A stretch of DNA of 64,000 bases from [Clostridium] saccharolyticum WM1 (lineage in GTDB: Bacteria > Bacillota > Clostridia > Lachnospirales > Lachnospiraceae), in contig NC_014376.1 in the NCBI RefSeq assembly GCF_000144625.1, forward strand, positions 4,598,872 through 4,662,871. Direction: 5' to 3'. Within the stretch, counting starts at the first letter, position 1. Each line of letters begins with the position of its first letter. The position numbers and the translations under genes are program-made. Below are positions 54,522 through 63,977 of this stretch, in pieces. Under the pieces are notes generated by a model that saw only the letters and a list, made by a program, of their open reading frames with translations, did no database searches and was not told the DNA's origin.

Positions 54522-55256
54522 TTATTTTAATGGTTCTTTTGACGGCAATCCGGCTTTTCTTGGATACTTTTTAGAAGTGCCATGATTCTTAACGATCTTT
54601 ACCAAGGATCTTTCAACCTCTGTTCCAGGAAGTAAAAATGTTTTTACCTCTTCCACATTTCCTCCCAGTAAAAAGATGGCATGCTTTGCTGCTCCCAATT
54701 CTTCCTCTATCTTTCCGGATTTATATGGAATAAAATAACCGCCTGGTTTTACAAATGGCATGCAATATTCAGATAATGTACTAAGGTTTGCAACCGCCCT
54801 GGAAAGACAAAGATCATACTGTTCCCGGTGAAGAGGATCTCTTCCAAGATCTTCTGCTCTTCCATGAATGGCTTCGATTTCTTTCAGTTCCAGACGGTTA
54901 ATTGCTTCATTTAAGAAATTGATTCTCTTATTTAAGGAATCCATCAAGGTAATTTTTAAATCAGGAAATGCAATTTTTAAAGGGATTCCTGGAAAACCTG
55001 CTCCTGTTCCTACATCAATGATCCTATAATTTTTTGTTCTCATCTCTTTCACTGCCTTTACCAGGGACAAGCTATCAACAAAGTGCTTTGTGATCACTTC
55101 ATCCATTTCAGTAATTGCAGTTAAATTCATAAATTTATTCCATTCAATTAATAATTGGAAATAATCATAAAATTGATTTATTTGGTAATTTTTTAATTCG
55201 ATAGATAATAAATTCAATTCATTCTGAAACTTTTCTTCAAATGCACCTGTCATCAT
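54522..55256 (-). CDS. rsmG: 16S rRNA (guanine-527-N7)-methyltransferase RsmG
   Basis: SAM-dependent methyltransferase modifying G527 in the 530 loop of 16S rRNA (GidB). 244 aa: NLTAITEMDEVITKHFVDSL, SAM motif IIDVGTGAGFPGIPLKIAFP, TLMDSLNKRINFLNE and the SRAVANLSTLSEYC block. GAGG precedes two adjacent ATGs; either could start. 6 bp after mnmG, the usual order. Confidence 0.96.
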   Translation of the reverse strand: MMTGAFEEKFQNELNLLSIELKNYQINQFYDYFQLLIEWNKFMNLTAITEMDEVITKHFVDSLSLVKAVKEMRTKNYRIIDVGTGAGFPGIPLKIAFPDLKITLMDSLNKRINFLNEAINRLELKEIEAIHGRAEDLGRDPLHREQYDLCLSRAVANLSTLSEYCMPFVKPGGYFIPYKSGKIEEELGAAKHAIFLLGGNVEEVKTFLLPGTEVERSLVKIVKNHGTSKKYPRKAGLPSKEPLK

Positions 55257-55262
55257 GATTCC

Positions 55263-57164
55263 TCATTCTTTCTTTTCCAGACTCTTCTGATAACGAAGCT
55301 GCTCCAGAAAAACAAGTAAAACAGATATATCTGCCGGTGATACGCCGGATATTCTGGATGCTTGTCCAATGGACATGGGCTTATACAGATTCAGCTTCTG
55401 GATGGCTTCTCTTCTAAGGCCCTTTACGGAAGAATAGTCAAATTCCACATCCAGCCTTTTATTCTCCAGCTTTTTGTACTGGATTACCTGCTGTTTCTGC
55501 CTGCGGATATATCCATCATACTTAATGTTAATATTGACCTGCTCGATAACATCTTCCGGAAGCAAAGGTCTTTGATTGTCAATATTAGTTAACATAATAT
55601 AATCCAATTCCGGTCTTCTTACCAGTTCTGCCAAGGTCGTTCCGGTCTTAAGAGGAGTGCTCCCGTTTTCTTCCAAAAACGCCTGGACTTCTCTGGATGC
55701 TCCTATATTAGTTGATTCCAGACGCCGGATTTCTTCCTCAATCAACCGTTCCTTTTCCAGAAGTTTTTCATATTGCTCATGGCTTATGAGTCCAATATCA
55801 TGACCGATTTTCATCAAGCGGAGATCCGCATTATCCTGACGCAGCAAAAGTCTGTATTCCGCTCTGGAGGTCATCATACGGTACGGCTCATGGTTTTCCT
55901 TAGTGACAAGGTCATCGATGAGTACGCCGATATAAGCCTGAGAACGATCCAGTACCACCTGTTCTCTGCCCAATAATTTCATGGCAGCATTTACTCCTGC
56001 CATAAAGCCCTGAACCGCCGCCTCCTCATATCCCGAGCTTCCATTAAACTGGCCGCCGCAAAACAATCCTCTGATGGACATAAGTTCCAGGGTTGACTTC
56101 AGTTGTCTGGAATTGATGCAGTCGTATTCTATGGCATATGCATTTCTGACAATCCTCACATTCTCCAGCCCTGGAACAGTCCGGTACATGGCATACTGGA
56201 CATCTTCAGGCAAGGAGCTGGACATACCGGCTAAATACATTTCATTGGTAAAAAGCCCCTCCGGCTCTACAAAGACCTGATGACGTTCCTTATCAGAAAA
56301 TTTTACGACCTTATCTTCAATGGATGGACAATATCTAGGCCCGGTGCCTTCGATGGCTCCGGAATATAAGGGTGAACGGTCTATATTTTCCCGAATGATC
56401 TGATGGGTATTTTCATTGGTATAAGTAAGCCAGCAGGAAACCTGATCTTTTTGCAAGGCTTTCCTGTCTGTGGAAAAGGAGAAGGGCACCACTTTCTCAT
56501 CTCCAAACTGCTCTTCCATCCTGGAAAAATCTATGCTTCTCTTGTCCACCCGGGCTGGAGTTCCTGTCTTAAAACGCAGCATTTCGATCCCATGTTCCTT
56601 TAAGGAATCCGTGAGATGATTGGCTGCCTTAAGGCCGTTAGGCCCTGTATACTCACTTACATCCCCGTAAATGCACCTTGCTTTTAAATAAGTACCTGTT
56701 GCCAGAACTGCCGCCTTGCAATGATAAACTGCTCCGGAAATGGTCTTAACTCCCGTAAGAGTCCCATCCTCTACTATGATTTCGGAAACCTCTGCCTGCC
56801 TTATGGTCAGATGGTCTGTATTCTCCAGAGTCATTCTCATGGCTCTGGAATATTCCTGCTTGTCCGCCTGAGCCCTTAAGGAATGAACAGCCGGCCCTTT
56901 GGACTGGTTTAACATTTTGGACTGGATAAAGGTTTTATCGATATTTTTTCCCATTTCCCCTCCTAAGGCATCCAGTTCCCTTACCAGATGGCCCTTGGAG
57001 CTTCCGCCTATATTGGGGTTGCATGGCATCAGCGCTATGCTGTCCACGCTGACAGTAAACATAATGGTTTCAAGCCCCAGCCTTGCACAGGCCAGAGCCG
57101 CTTCACAGCCCGCATGGCCCGCACCCACTATGACTACATCATAAAACTCTTCTAAATGCTGCAT
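55263..57164 (-). CDS. mnmG: tRNA uridine-34 modification enzyme MnmG (GidA)
   Basis: FAD enzyme that with MnmE installs the 5-carboxymethylaminomethyl group on wobble uridine. 633 aa from ATG 57164 (GGAGAGGAG upstream); the frame extends 26 codons further but without RBS. FAD motif [37 protein letters not shown], the catalytic Cys region [32 protein letters not shown] and the helical C-terminus ([16 protein letters not shown]). Confidence 0.97.
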   Translation of the reverse strand: MQHLEEFYDVVIVGAGHAGCEAALACARLGLETIMFTVSVDSIALMPCNPNIGGSSKGHLVRELDALGGEMGKNIDKTFIQSKMLNQSKGPAVHSLRAQADKQEYSRAMRMTLENTDHLTIRQAEVSEIIVEDGTLTGVKTISGAVYHCKAAVLATGTYLKARCIYGDVSEYTGPNGLKAANHLTDSLKEHGIEMLRFKTGTPARVDKRSIDFSRMEEQFGDEKVVPFSFSTDRKALQKDQVSCWLTYTNENTHQIIRENIDRSPLYSGAIEGTGPRYCPSIEDKVVKFSDKERHQVFVEPEGLFTNEMYLAGMSSSLPEDVQYAMYRTVPGLENVRIVRNAYAIEYDCINSRQLKSTLELMSIRGLFCGGQFNGSSGYEEAAVQGFMAGVNAAMKLLGREQVVLDRSQAYIGVLIDDLVTKENHEPYRMMTSRAEYRLLLRQDNADLRLMKIGHDIGLISHEQYEKLLEKERLIEEEIRRLESTNIGASREVQAFLEENGSTPLKTGTTLAELVRRPELDYIMLTNIDNQRPLLPEDVIEQVNINIKYDGYIRRQKQQVIQYKKLENKRLDVEFDYSSVKGLRREAIQKLNLYKPMSIGQASRISGVSPADISVLLVFLEQLRYQKSLEKKE

Positions 57165-57312
57165 TTTGTACTCCTCTCCTATTTTCACCCATGTTCTCTT
57201 AATCCAGAACATCTTCTGCCAGTATTTTAAACGTTCCTGCATACTTATTAGACCTTATCCATCCTGGTCCACCCTTTTCCGGACAGTAAGGTATGAATTT
57301 CAGCCCGTATAT

Positions 57313-58692
57313 TTATTTACCCATACAAAACTTACGGAATATTTCATTTACCAGATCATCTTCCACCGATTCTCCCAGGATGGTTCCTAACTGCTCATAG
57401 GCATCCATTAAATCAATGGAATAAAAATCCTCAGGCATCTCATTTCTTACGCTTTGTTCCACCATGGAAAGACTCTTAAGCGCTTCCAGAAGGGCATTTT
57501 TATGTCTTACATTGGTGATATAAACCTGATCATTAAAATCAATCTCACCATGATAAAACATGGCCTTAATCTCATTCTCCAGGTTCCCGATCCCCAGCCG
57601 TTCCTTTGCAGAAATAGGAATCACCTGATGTCTGGTCCTCATTTTTAACATATCCTCCGTTACCACAGGAATAAGATCTGTCTTATTTAAAAGTACCACT
57701 GCTTTCCTGCTTTCTATGAATGTTAAAATCTCCTCATCATTTTCATCAAGAGGACAGGAACCATCCACCACATAAATGATCAAATCTGCTTCCTGAGCTG
57801 CACTTCTAGCCTTTTCAACGCCGATTTTCTCTACCACATCCTGAGTATCCCGGATTCCTGCCGTATCTATGATATTAAGGCTTAGATCCTCCAGCCGGAT
57901 CTGCTCCTTTAAAGTATCTCTGGTGGTCCCAGCAATATCTGTTACAATCGCCCGTTCCTCACCCACAAGAACATTTAAAAGAGAAGATTTTCCCGCATTT
58001 GGCTTTCCTAAAATAACAGTTTCAATACCCTCTGATAAAACTCTTCCGTTATCCGAGGACTTAATAAGAAGGTTCAGCTCCTCCTTAATAGGTTCCAATG
58101 TTTTCAAAAGAAGCTCCTGGTACCCATCCAGGGAAATGTGCTCAGGATCATCAAGAGCAGATTCGATAAAGGCAATTTGATAGATGATTTTCTCTCTCAT
58201 ATCCTTTATTTTCCTGGATACAGCTCCCTCCAGCTGACTGACCGAAGATTTTAAGGCATAATTGTTTTTCGCATGGATGACATCAATGACGGCCTCTGCC
58301 TGAGACAGATCCACCCTGCCGTTTAAAAACGCCCTTTTGGTAAATTCTCCAGGCTCTGCGGGCCTGGCTCCGTATTTTAACACTGTCTCCAGAATCCTTT
58401 TGGTCACAAGGACTCCTCCATGGCAGTCGATCTCAACCGTATCTTCTGCCGTATAGCTGCGGGGTCCTTTCATAATAAGAACCAGTACCTCATCAATGAT
58501 CTCATCCCCATCATAAATGCATCCGTAATGAATGGTGTGAGACGGCTCTAAGGAAAGCTTTTTCTCTCCATTTCCCTTTGCCTTAAAAATTCGATCTATT
58601 ATTTGAAATGACTCTTCGCCGCTGATCCTTACGATCCCGATCCCGGAACTGGACATAGCCGTGGCGATGGCCGCTATTGTATTCATTTTCAT
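57313..58692 (-). CDS. mnmE: tRNA modification GTPase MnmE (TrmE)
   Basis: GTPase partner of MnmG, 459 aa. N-terminal tetrahydrofolate-binding domain (TIAAIATAMSSSGIGIVRISG), helical domain split around the G domain with G1 LGKPNAGKSSL, G2 DIAGTTRD, G3 DTAGIRDT and G4 NKTD, and the C-terminal catalytic tetrapeptide CMGK (variant of CxGK). Located upstream of mnmG in transcription order, 148 bp apart. Confidence 0.97.
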   Translation of the reverse strand: MKMNTIAAIATAMSSSGIGIVRISGEESFQIIDRIFKAKGNGEKKLSLEPSHTIHYGCIYDGDEIIDEVLVLIMKGPRSYTAEDTVEIDCHGGVLVTKRILETVLKYGARPAEPGEFTKRAFLNGRVDLSQAEAVIDVIHAKNNYALKSSVSQLEGAVSRKIKDMREKIIYQIAFIESALDDPEHISLDGYQELLLKTLEPIKEELNLLIKSSDNGRVLSEGIETVILGKPNAGKSSLLNVLVGEERAIVTDIAGTTRDTLKEQIRLEDLSLNIIDTAGIRDTQDVVEKIGVEKARSAAQEADLIIYVVDGSCPLDENDEEILTFIESRKAVVLLNKTDLIPVVTEDMLKMRTRHQVIPISAKERLGIGNLENEIKAMFYHGEIDFNDQVYITNVRHKNALLEALKSLSMVEQSVRNEMPEDFYSIDLMDAYEQLGTILGESVEDDLVNEIFRKFCMGK

Positions 58693-58862
58693 TGTTTGTC
58701 TCCTAATGAATCATCCGGTTATATCTGCATTTCCCGTTGATTCACAAATTAAAGATTGGAAGACGTTTTTCTATCATACAAACGTCGATCCGTAAATAGC
58801 CGCATTCTAAAGAAAAGGGGCGAGGTGCCTTCCGACAGCCCCAACCCCTCATGATTGTTTGT

Positions 58863-59528
58863 TTATTTATCTTTATCCTGATTCCGGTCCTTTTTGGAAT
58901 AATCCTTTTTTAAGGAAATAACAACATGCCTGAATGGCTCTTCTCCGTCACTTCTAGTAACAACAAACTTATCATTCTGAAGTGCGGAATGAATGATCCT
59001 TCTTTCATAAGGATTCATTGGTTCCAGAGAAACGGAACGTCTTGTCCGCTTTACCTTATAAGCAATGTTTTTTGCCAGGGTTTCCAGAGTCTCTTTTCTC
59101 CGCTCCCTGTAATTTTCCGTATCAAGCTTTACCCTGATATAATCTTCATTTTCCTTGTTTAATACAAGGCTGACCAGATACTGCAGAGAATCTAAGGTCT
59201 GTCCTCTCTTGCCTATTAAAATTCCCATGTCATCTCCTGACATGTTAATGGATAGCTCTTTTTCCTTTTCATGATAGGCTGCTTCCATATGGACCCCTAA
59301 ATCCATAGCGCCGAACACATCGGAAAGAAATGTCACCGCCTTATCTTCCAAGGTCTCTTTCTTCTTTGCACGGATGATAGCCGGTTTTGAACCGATAATT
59401 CCCAGAATACCATTACTTCCCTTATCAACAATCTCATACTCCAGCTTATCACTGGTTGTCCCTAATTCGATTAATGCCTTTGTAATCGCTTCATCTACGG
59501 TTTTTGCTGAAACTGTAATCATATCCAT
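58863..59528 (-). CDS. jag: RNA-binding protein Jag/KhpB (EloR)
   Basis: 221 aa with three parts: Jag-N domain (ITVSAKTVDEAITKALIELG), KH domain containing GILIGKRGQTLDSLQYLVS, and R3H domain (EPMNPYERRIIHSALQ...GEEPFRHVVI), ending in a charged tail. In other Firmicutes it binds RNA and affects cell elongation and sporulation. 12 bp after yidC in the same operon; RBS GGAGGGG. A 170-bp gap with a 7-bp hairpin (58762-58786) separates it from mnmE. Confidence 0.95.
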   Translation of the reverse strand: MDMITVSAKTVDEAITKALIELGTTSDKLEYEIVDKGSNGILGIIGSKPAIIRAKKKETLEDKAVTFLSDVFGAMDLGVHMEAAYHEKEKELSINMSGDDMGILIGKRGQTLDSLQYLVSLVLNKENEDYIRVKLDTENYRERRKETLETLAKNIAYKVKRTRRSVSLEPMNPYERRIIHSALQNDKFVVTRSDGEEPFRHVVISLKKDYSKKDRNQDKDK

Positions 59529-59540
59529 AGGTCACCCCTC

Positions 59541-60824
59541 CTATTTATTATTGTGCTTTTCGTTGTACTTCTCAACCATCCTCGCCTTTGATGCAATGCT
59601 GCCCGGATTTGAGGTTCCGTTGTTATAATAATCGTTGGAAGCCTTAACCTGTTCCTTTGTCTTTTCAGCCTTGGCATTCATCTCAGCCTCCGCCTTTTCA
59701 TTGGAAGCCTGAAGATTCTTTAAGTTGGCTGTGGCATTCTGGGCAACTCGCTGAGGAGGAAGTCCCTTCTTGGCACGCTTTTTATTGGCTTTTTCCACGT
59801 TCTTTTTGATCATCTCATCCATATCAATCTGGTTTAAATGACGGTTTACAGCAACCTGCTGGATGATCTGGAACACGCTGGAAGCAATCCAGTAAATACC
59901 AATACCTGATGCAAAAGTAAAACAGAAAAATACAGACATCAGAGGCATGATCGTATTCATGCTCTTCATGGATTGAGCCATAGTATTATTCTCATCATTT
60001 CCATGTTGCGGCTGATTCACTGTCATCAGCCTGGTACTGAACCACTGGCTGAGACCGGCCAGAATTGGAATGAGAATGGCAAGGCTGAAATGGAAGCCTC
60101 CTCCCGGCGGAAACAATACGCTTGATGGCGTAGAGGCCAGATTGATTCCCAGGAACGAATTCATATGGGAGATCTGAGCTGCATTAACAGCAATCGTTTC
60201 CTTAATGGAAGGAAATAATACCTGCAAAGAACTCCACTGGCTGGGATTTAACTGATAAAGGTAATCTACCATCCCATTGCTGCTTGAAAGACTTCCAATT
60301 CTTGAAAGATTGATTTTATTATCTGCGGCAAACTGTGTCAGCATCCCCACATGGTCCACCCCAAGGGAATTAATCGCAGTCACCACATTTTCATATACTG
60401 CCTTAACACTTTGTACATAGGCAGGAATATGATAAATGACCTGATACAGGGCAAAAAGAATCGGCATCTGTATGACAAGCTGCACACAGCCTCCTGTCAT
60501 GGAAGTTCCGTATTTCTCATAAACTGCCTGAACCTCCACATTCTGCCTTCTCATGGATTCCTGGTCAGTTTTTCCTTTATACTTCGCCTGGATCGCTGAA
60601 ATTTCCGGCTGCATGACGCTCATAAGCTTTGATGACTTCTGCTGCTTTAACGTCAGCGGAAACATAAGAAGCTTTGTTACAAGAGTAAATAAAATAATAC
60701 ATAAACCAATATTCTGAATGCCGAACGTGCTGGTCAGCTTAAACAGCCAATCCATAATAACACCCAGAACGGTTGCAAACGGCCCCAGGATGCCTCCTAC
60801 CTTAGTCAGTACTAAGAATTCCAA
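59541..60824 (-). CDS. yidC: Membrane protein insertase YidC/OxaA
   Basis: Inserts proteins into the membrane with or without SecYEG. 427 aa. About five transmembrane helices; NIGLCIILFTLVTKLLMFPLT with the conserved positive patch, MQPEISAIQAKYKGKTDQE, and GCVQLVIQMPILFALYQVI. A large extracellular loop lies between TM2 and TM3 (about residues 145-235), and an extended Lys/Ala/Asn-rich C-terminal tail is typical for ribosome contact in Clostridia. No lipobox is evident at the N-terminus. Confidence 0.95.
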   Translation of the reverse strand: MEFLVLTKVGGILGPFATVLGVIMDWLFKLTSTFGIQNIGLCIILFTLVTKLLMFPLTLKQQKSSKLMSVMQPEISAIQAKYKGKTDQESMRRQNVEVQAVYEKYGTSMTGGCVQLVIQMPILFALYQVIYHIPAYVQSVKAVYENVVTAINSLGVDHVGMLTQFAADNKINLSRIGSLSSSNGMVDYLYQLNPSQWSSLQVLFPSIKETIAVNAAQISHMNSFLGINLASTPSSVLFPPGGGFHFSLAILIPILAGLSQWFSTRLMTVNQPQHGNDENNTMAQSMKSMNTIMPLMSVFFCFTFASGIGIYWIASSVFQIIQQVAVNRHLNQIDMDEMIKKNVEKANKKRAKKGLPPQRVAQNATANLKNLQASNEKAEAEMNAKAEKTKEQVKASNDYYNNGTSNPGSIASKARMVEKYNEKHNNK

Positions 60825-60843
60825 TGAACTACCTCCTCATCTG

Positions 60844-61059
60844 TTACGGAACTGGATCATAACCGCCTTTTGCAAATGGATTACACCGAAGTATCCTTTT
60901 GCAAGCCAAAAATGTACCTTTCAACACACCGTACTTTGTAAGTGCCTCAATGGCGTATTGAGAACACGTAGGCGTGTAAATGCAGTGAGTTCTTATTTTC
61001 AGAGGAGAAAGATATTTCTGATATCCTCTGATCAACAATATCATGACTTTCTTTACCAT
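60844..61059 (-). CDS. yidD: Membrane protein insertion efficiency factor YidD
   Basis: 71-residue amphipathic protein: [14 protein letters not shown] at the start, then [19 protein letters not shown] with three conserved Cys around the motif, and [14 protein letters not shown] at the end. All family hallmarks. Between rnpA and yidC, 4 bp after rnpA. Confidence 0.96.
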   Translation of the reverse strand: MVKKVMILLIRGYQKYLSPLKIRTHCIYTPTCSQYAIEALTKYGVLKGTFLACKRILRCNPFAKGGYDPVP

Positions 61060-61063
61060 AAGA

Positions 61064-61411
61064 TCACTTCGATTCTTTTTTTAAAATGTTATGAAGTCCG
61101 CACAAGTGCAGATATGCACTTTCGATTGTTTTGTAATTTTCTTCCTTTGCCGCTGCTCTTACAACGACTACGATGTCTAATCCCGTCTCCACCATGTCCT
61201 CATGAAGCCTGAAGCTTTCTCTGATTAATCTGGTTATGCGATGTCTTACAACGCTGTTGCCTACCTTCCTGCTGACGGATATCCCGATTCTGGTTTCCGG
61301 CCGGTCCGTTTTTTTGATGTACATCACAAGAAGCTTGTTGGCAAGGGATCTTCCGTTTTGATAAACTTCCTGAAAATCCCTGTTTTTTTTAATTGAATTA
61401 AAATGTTTCAT
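61064..61411 (-). CDS. rnpA: Ribonuclease P protein component
   Basis: Protein subunit that helps RNase P RNA process tRNA 5' ends. 115 aa; [17 protein letters not shown] start, and the RNR-like helix motif [20 protein letters not shown], basic as required to bind RNA. Lies 130 bp downstream of rpmH, normal order. Confidence 0.95.
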   Translation of the reverse strand: MKHFNSIKKNRDFQEVYQNGRSLANKLLVMYIKKTDRPETRIGISVSRKVGNSVVRHRITRLIRESFRLHEDMVETGLDIVVVVRAAAKEENYKTIESAYLHLCGLHNILKKESK

Positions 61412-61541
61412 GAAACTTTTTTCCTATCTCCTGTCCACGTTTTTAGGACAGAGCCACACCGTCTTACCGGGTGTAAAGGTATTTTCCTGTTTCCCGGAAT
61501 TTGAGAAAAGAAAAGGCCACAATTACTTGCGGCCTGGTCCA

Positions 61542-61676
61542 TTAAGCTGATAATTTTGCTCTTCCTTTTGCTCTTCTTGCGGCTAAAACTTTTCTTCCGC
61601 CTGGAGTGCTCATTCTGGCTCTGAAACCATGAACTTTGGATCTCTGTCTCTTCTTTGGCTGAAACGTCATCTTCAT
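61542..61676 (-). CDS. rpmH: Ribosomal protein L34
   Basis: 44 aa reading [20 protein letters not shown] then [24 protein letters not shown]: the textbook L34 sequence. ATG 61676 with RBS GAGGAGG 10 nt upstream. First gene of the rpmH-rnpA-yidD-yidC-jag run. A longer same-strand reading frame in another phase (61408-61689) is a shadow of this gene. Confidence 0.97.
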   Translation of the reverse strand: MKMTFQPKKRQRSKVHGFRARMSTPGGRKVLAARRAKGRAKLSA

Positions 61677-61765
61677 AATCTACGGACACCTCCTCTTGTT
61701 ACAATAGCTTATCATAGGCAATATGATGAAACATATTGAGACTATTTTAATTAAACATCGTTTCA

Positions 61766-61794
61766 ATTATATAGAACAAAAGATGGTTCGTCAA
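61766..61794 (-). promoter_or_regulatory. rpmH promoter
   Basis: Minus strand TTGACG (61794-61789), 17-bp spacer, TATAAT (61771-61766). The AT-rich stretch just upstream (61799-61823), placed like an UP element, is exactly the sequence duplicated by the IS insertion. Confidence 0.85.
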
Positions 61795-61798
61795 GGGA

Positions 61799-61823
61799 AA
61801 ATTGTATTTTTTCTTTTGAAACC
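61799..61823 (+). repeat. 25-bp target-site duplication, left copy
   Basis: AT-rich 25-mer beginning AAATTGTATTTTTTC and ending TTTTGAAACC, repeated exactly at 62891-62915; the two copies abut the ends of the IS element. Confidence 0.9.
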
Positions 61824-62890
61824 TGTAGGATTACAATACATGTGTTACAACTGAATAATTAAAAAGACGGAAATACCATTTCTGTGTTATATTTTAATCG
61901 CCAAACCAAAACACAAACAGAAAGAGGTATCTCCGCATGGCTAGTATAACACAAGATATGAGGTTTCGTCTATCACTCCTTAATTATGCCCAAAAACATG
62001 GTGTCTCTAAAGCTGCCATCAAGTACAAGACCAACCGGCAGTATATCTACCGCTGGAAACGGCGCTTTGACGGCTCTATTGAATCCCTCAGGGAGCGATC
62101 CAGGCGACCTCTTCACCATCCCAACCAGCATTCCTCTGAGGAAATCAAGTTGATTCTGGATATGCGTAAGCGCAATCCTCATGCTGGCCTGGTTGTTTTC
62201 TGGGTGAAACTTATGCAGCGGGGGTATTCACGCTCAATTCCAGGCTTATACCGATTCCTCAAAAAGCAGGGTATTATGGCTGTTAAGCCTCCTAACCCTA
62301 AGTATATCCCAAAGCCGTACGAACAAATGAATTATCCCGGCCAGCGGCTGCAAGTAGATGTAAAATTCGTTCCCTCTGCCTGCTTAAAGACAGTCAGGTT
62401 ATTGGGAAGCATTTTTTTCAATATACAGCCATTGATGAGTATTCCAGGTGGCGTTTTGTAGAAGCCTTTGAGGAACACAACACCTATTCCTCCGCCCAGT
62501 TTCTGGATCATCTGGTAAAGGCCTTCCCTGCTCAGATTGAATGCATTCAGACTGACAATGGTACGGAATTTACGAACCGCTTTACCACTCACAGGGAGAA
62601 ACCAACTCTATTTCAGGTTCATCTGGAACGGTATGGCATAAAGCATAAGCTGATCCGGCCGTTTACTCCCCGGCACAATGGCAAGGTAGAACGGAGTCAT
62701 CGCAAGGACAATGAGCGTTTCTATGCCACCCATACGTTTTATAGCTTTCAAGATTTCGCTAAGCAACTAAAGCTATACAACAGCAGGAGCTATAACTGCT
62801 TTCCCATGCGTCCTTTGGGATGGAAAACTCCGCGGCAAGTACTCATGAATTATTTGGCGGTGAGTGTAACACATGATTGACAAACCTACA
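61824..62890 (+). mobile_element. IS481-type insertion sequence, 1,067 bp
   Basis: 26-bp terminal inverted repeats 61824-61849 and 62865-62890, both beginning TGTAGG and ending CATGTGTTACA, with 20 of 26 positions identical. One transposase frame fills the interior, reading +. The 25-bp target duplication is much longer than usual for IS481 and closer to the IS1202 group. Inserted between rpmH and the ECF gene beside oriC. Confidence 0.9.
61937..62880 (+). pseudogene. IS481-type DDE transposase with one-base frameshift
   Basis: Frame 1 (61937 to about 62385) encodes the HTH (HGVSKAAIKYKTNRQYIYRWKRR) and the first catalytic Asp in QRLQVDVKFVPSACLK. The protein then continues in the next phase as DSQVIGKHFFQYTAIDEYSR, second Asp in ECIQTDNGTEFTNRF, Glu in PRHNGKVERSHRKDNERF, to a stop at 62878 inside the right terminal repeat. 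Restoring one A in the TTAAAGAC run near 62385 would give a 314-residue protein. Single-frame families do not normally need frameshifting, so it is probably inactive. Confidence 0.85.
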
Positions 62891-62915
62891 AAATTGTATT
62901 TTTTCTTTTGAAACC
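62891..62915 (+). repeat. 25-bp target-site duplication, right copy
   Basis: Exact copy of 61799-61823 directly after the IS right end. A weak hairpin AATGCTC...GAGCATT follows (62916-62945), possibly the terminator of the ECF gene on the minus strand. Confidence 0.9.
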
Positions 62916-62988
62916 AATGCTCTCCCGGCTTTTTTGCGGAGCATTCCGGATACCGGATCAGAGATATAACAGGCTTCCCTGCCCAGTA

Positions 62989-63618
62989 TTACCCTTTCAT
63001 GGCCTTAAATAAAGCCTGTGTGACCGCTACCGTAAGAATCCCAGCCACAATGGCCTCAGGAATTCCGTTGATGCATATAATTCCTATAATTACGGAATAA
63101 ATACCTTCCGTCAATCCTTTCGCCGCCTGACCGTATTCTTTACCAAAAAATAAATAAATCAGATTCATTACCAAAAGAGTATTGGTTAATGATCCGGCCA
63201 CCCCTGCAGCCGCCAAAGCAATGGTCCTCTTACCGCTTTTTCCACCCAAAGCTTTTAACACCGCCCGAAATACATAATAGGCCACAATTCCGATAAGGAT
63301 CCTGGGTACCATGCAAATGATCAGGCTTCCGATATTTCCTCCGTACTCTCCCACTTTGATAAACGGGGAAAACACAAAGGATGTAGGATTGGGCATGTTG
63401 GTATTTTTCCACAAACTGGTGAATCCGAATACCATTCCCAAAAATCCGCCATATTTTGGTCCAAGAATAATGGCTCCAATTATGACCGGAACGTGAATGA
63501 TGGTGGCGTTCATAAATCCCAAAGGTATGTACCCTAAGGGCGTAAACGCCAGGATGACGATAATGGCAACAAATACGGCTGCCAGTACCAGGCTACGGGT
63601 TTTGTTTTCAATATTCAT
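62989..63618 (-). CDS. ECF transporter S component (vitamin specificity unknown)
   Basis: 209-residue membrane protein with about six helices, of the general ECF substrate-binding family: SLVLAAVFVAIIVILAFTPLGYI at the start with the Ala-rich helix that contacts the T component, TIIHVPVIIGAIILGPKYGGFLG, FGFTSLWKN and the C-terminal GIPEAIVAGILTVAVTQAL. RBS AGGAGG before ATG 63618. The vitamin cannot be assigned; a pantothenate-type role is one option. It sits between oriC and the IS; rpmH would otherwise be its neighbour. Own promoter with a palindrome. Confidence 0.85.
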   Translation of the reverse strand: MNIENKTRSLVLAAVFVAIIVILAFTPLGYIPLGFMNATIIHVPVIIGAIILGPKYGGFLGMVFGFTSLWKNTNMPNPTSFVFSPFIKVGEYGGNIGSLIICMVPRILIGIVAYYVFRAVLKALGGKSGKRTIALAAAGVAGSLTNTLLVMNLIYLFFGKEYGQAAKGLTEGIYSVIIGIICINGIPEAIVAGILTVAVTQALFKAMKG

Positions 63619-63657
63619 TTTTTTTCCTCCTGTGCTACTGTTCTTTTATAAAGATAC

Positions 63658-63708
63658 AATGCATCTGGTTACATGTGCATTATATTATAGAAAGCTTTGA
63701 TCCGTCAA
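63658..63708 (-). promoter_or_regulatory. Promoter of the ECF gene with downstream palindrome
   Basis: Minus strand TTGACG (63708-63703), 18-bp spacer, TATAAT (63684-63679). Inverted repeat AATGCA-N12-TGCATT (63681-63658) starts at the -10 and covers the likely start site: a candidate repressor operator of unknown regulator. Confidence 0.65.
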
Positions 63709-63752
63709 TCCGCGTCAGGAAATTTACGCCCATTTTGTTAATTTACATAAAC

Positions 63753-63977
63753 TTATCAACATTATGGGGATAACTTGTGGAAAACTCTATGGATATTATC
63801 TTGATAAACGTCGTTTTATTCACAGGCCTGTCCTGAAAGTCCAAATAAATCCACTTTTCTGGGATGTGAATAACCAAACTTATAAAAATAACCTTTTTTG
63901 TGGACAACTCTCTCTCCGGATGATTATCAACACATGATTCACATGCAATACACATCCTCTGCACATACTTATCCACA
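63753..63977. other. oriC region: DnaA-box cluster
   Basis: Boxes seen: TTATCCACA 63969-63977 (+), TTATTCACA 63816-63824 (+) and 63873-63865 (-), TTATCAACA 63753-63761 and 63924-63932 (+), plus one-mismatch forms TTATCCCCA 63773-63765 (-) and TTGTCCACA 63907-63899 (-). AT-rich DNA lies between. Together with the rpmH/parAB gene order this marks the left side of the replication origin; dnaA should begin beyond 64000 on the + strand. Confidence 0.88.

Noticed and set aside
58813..58852. GC-rich imperfect hairpin after jag
   Set aside because: Pairing is broken by several mismatches; not listed as a terminator, although it may act as one.
61408..61689. 93-residue frame on the minus strand overlapping rpmH
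   Set aside because: It is an out-of-phase shadow; the +1 phase gives the exact L34 sequence with a good RBS.
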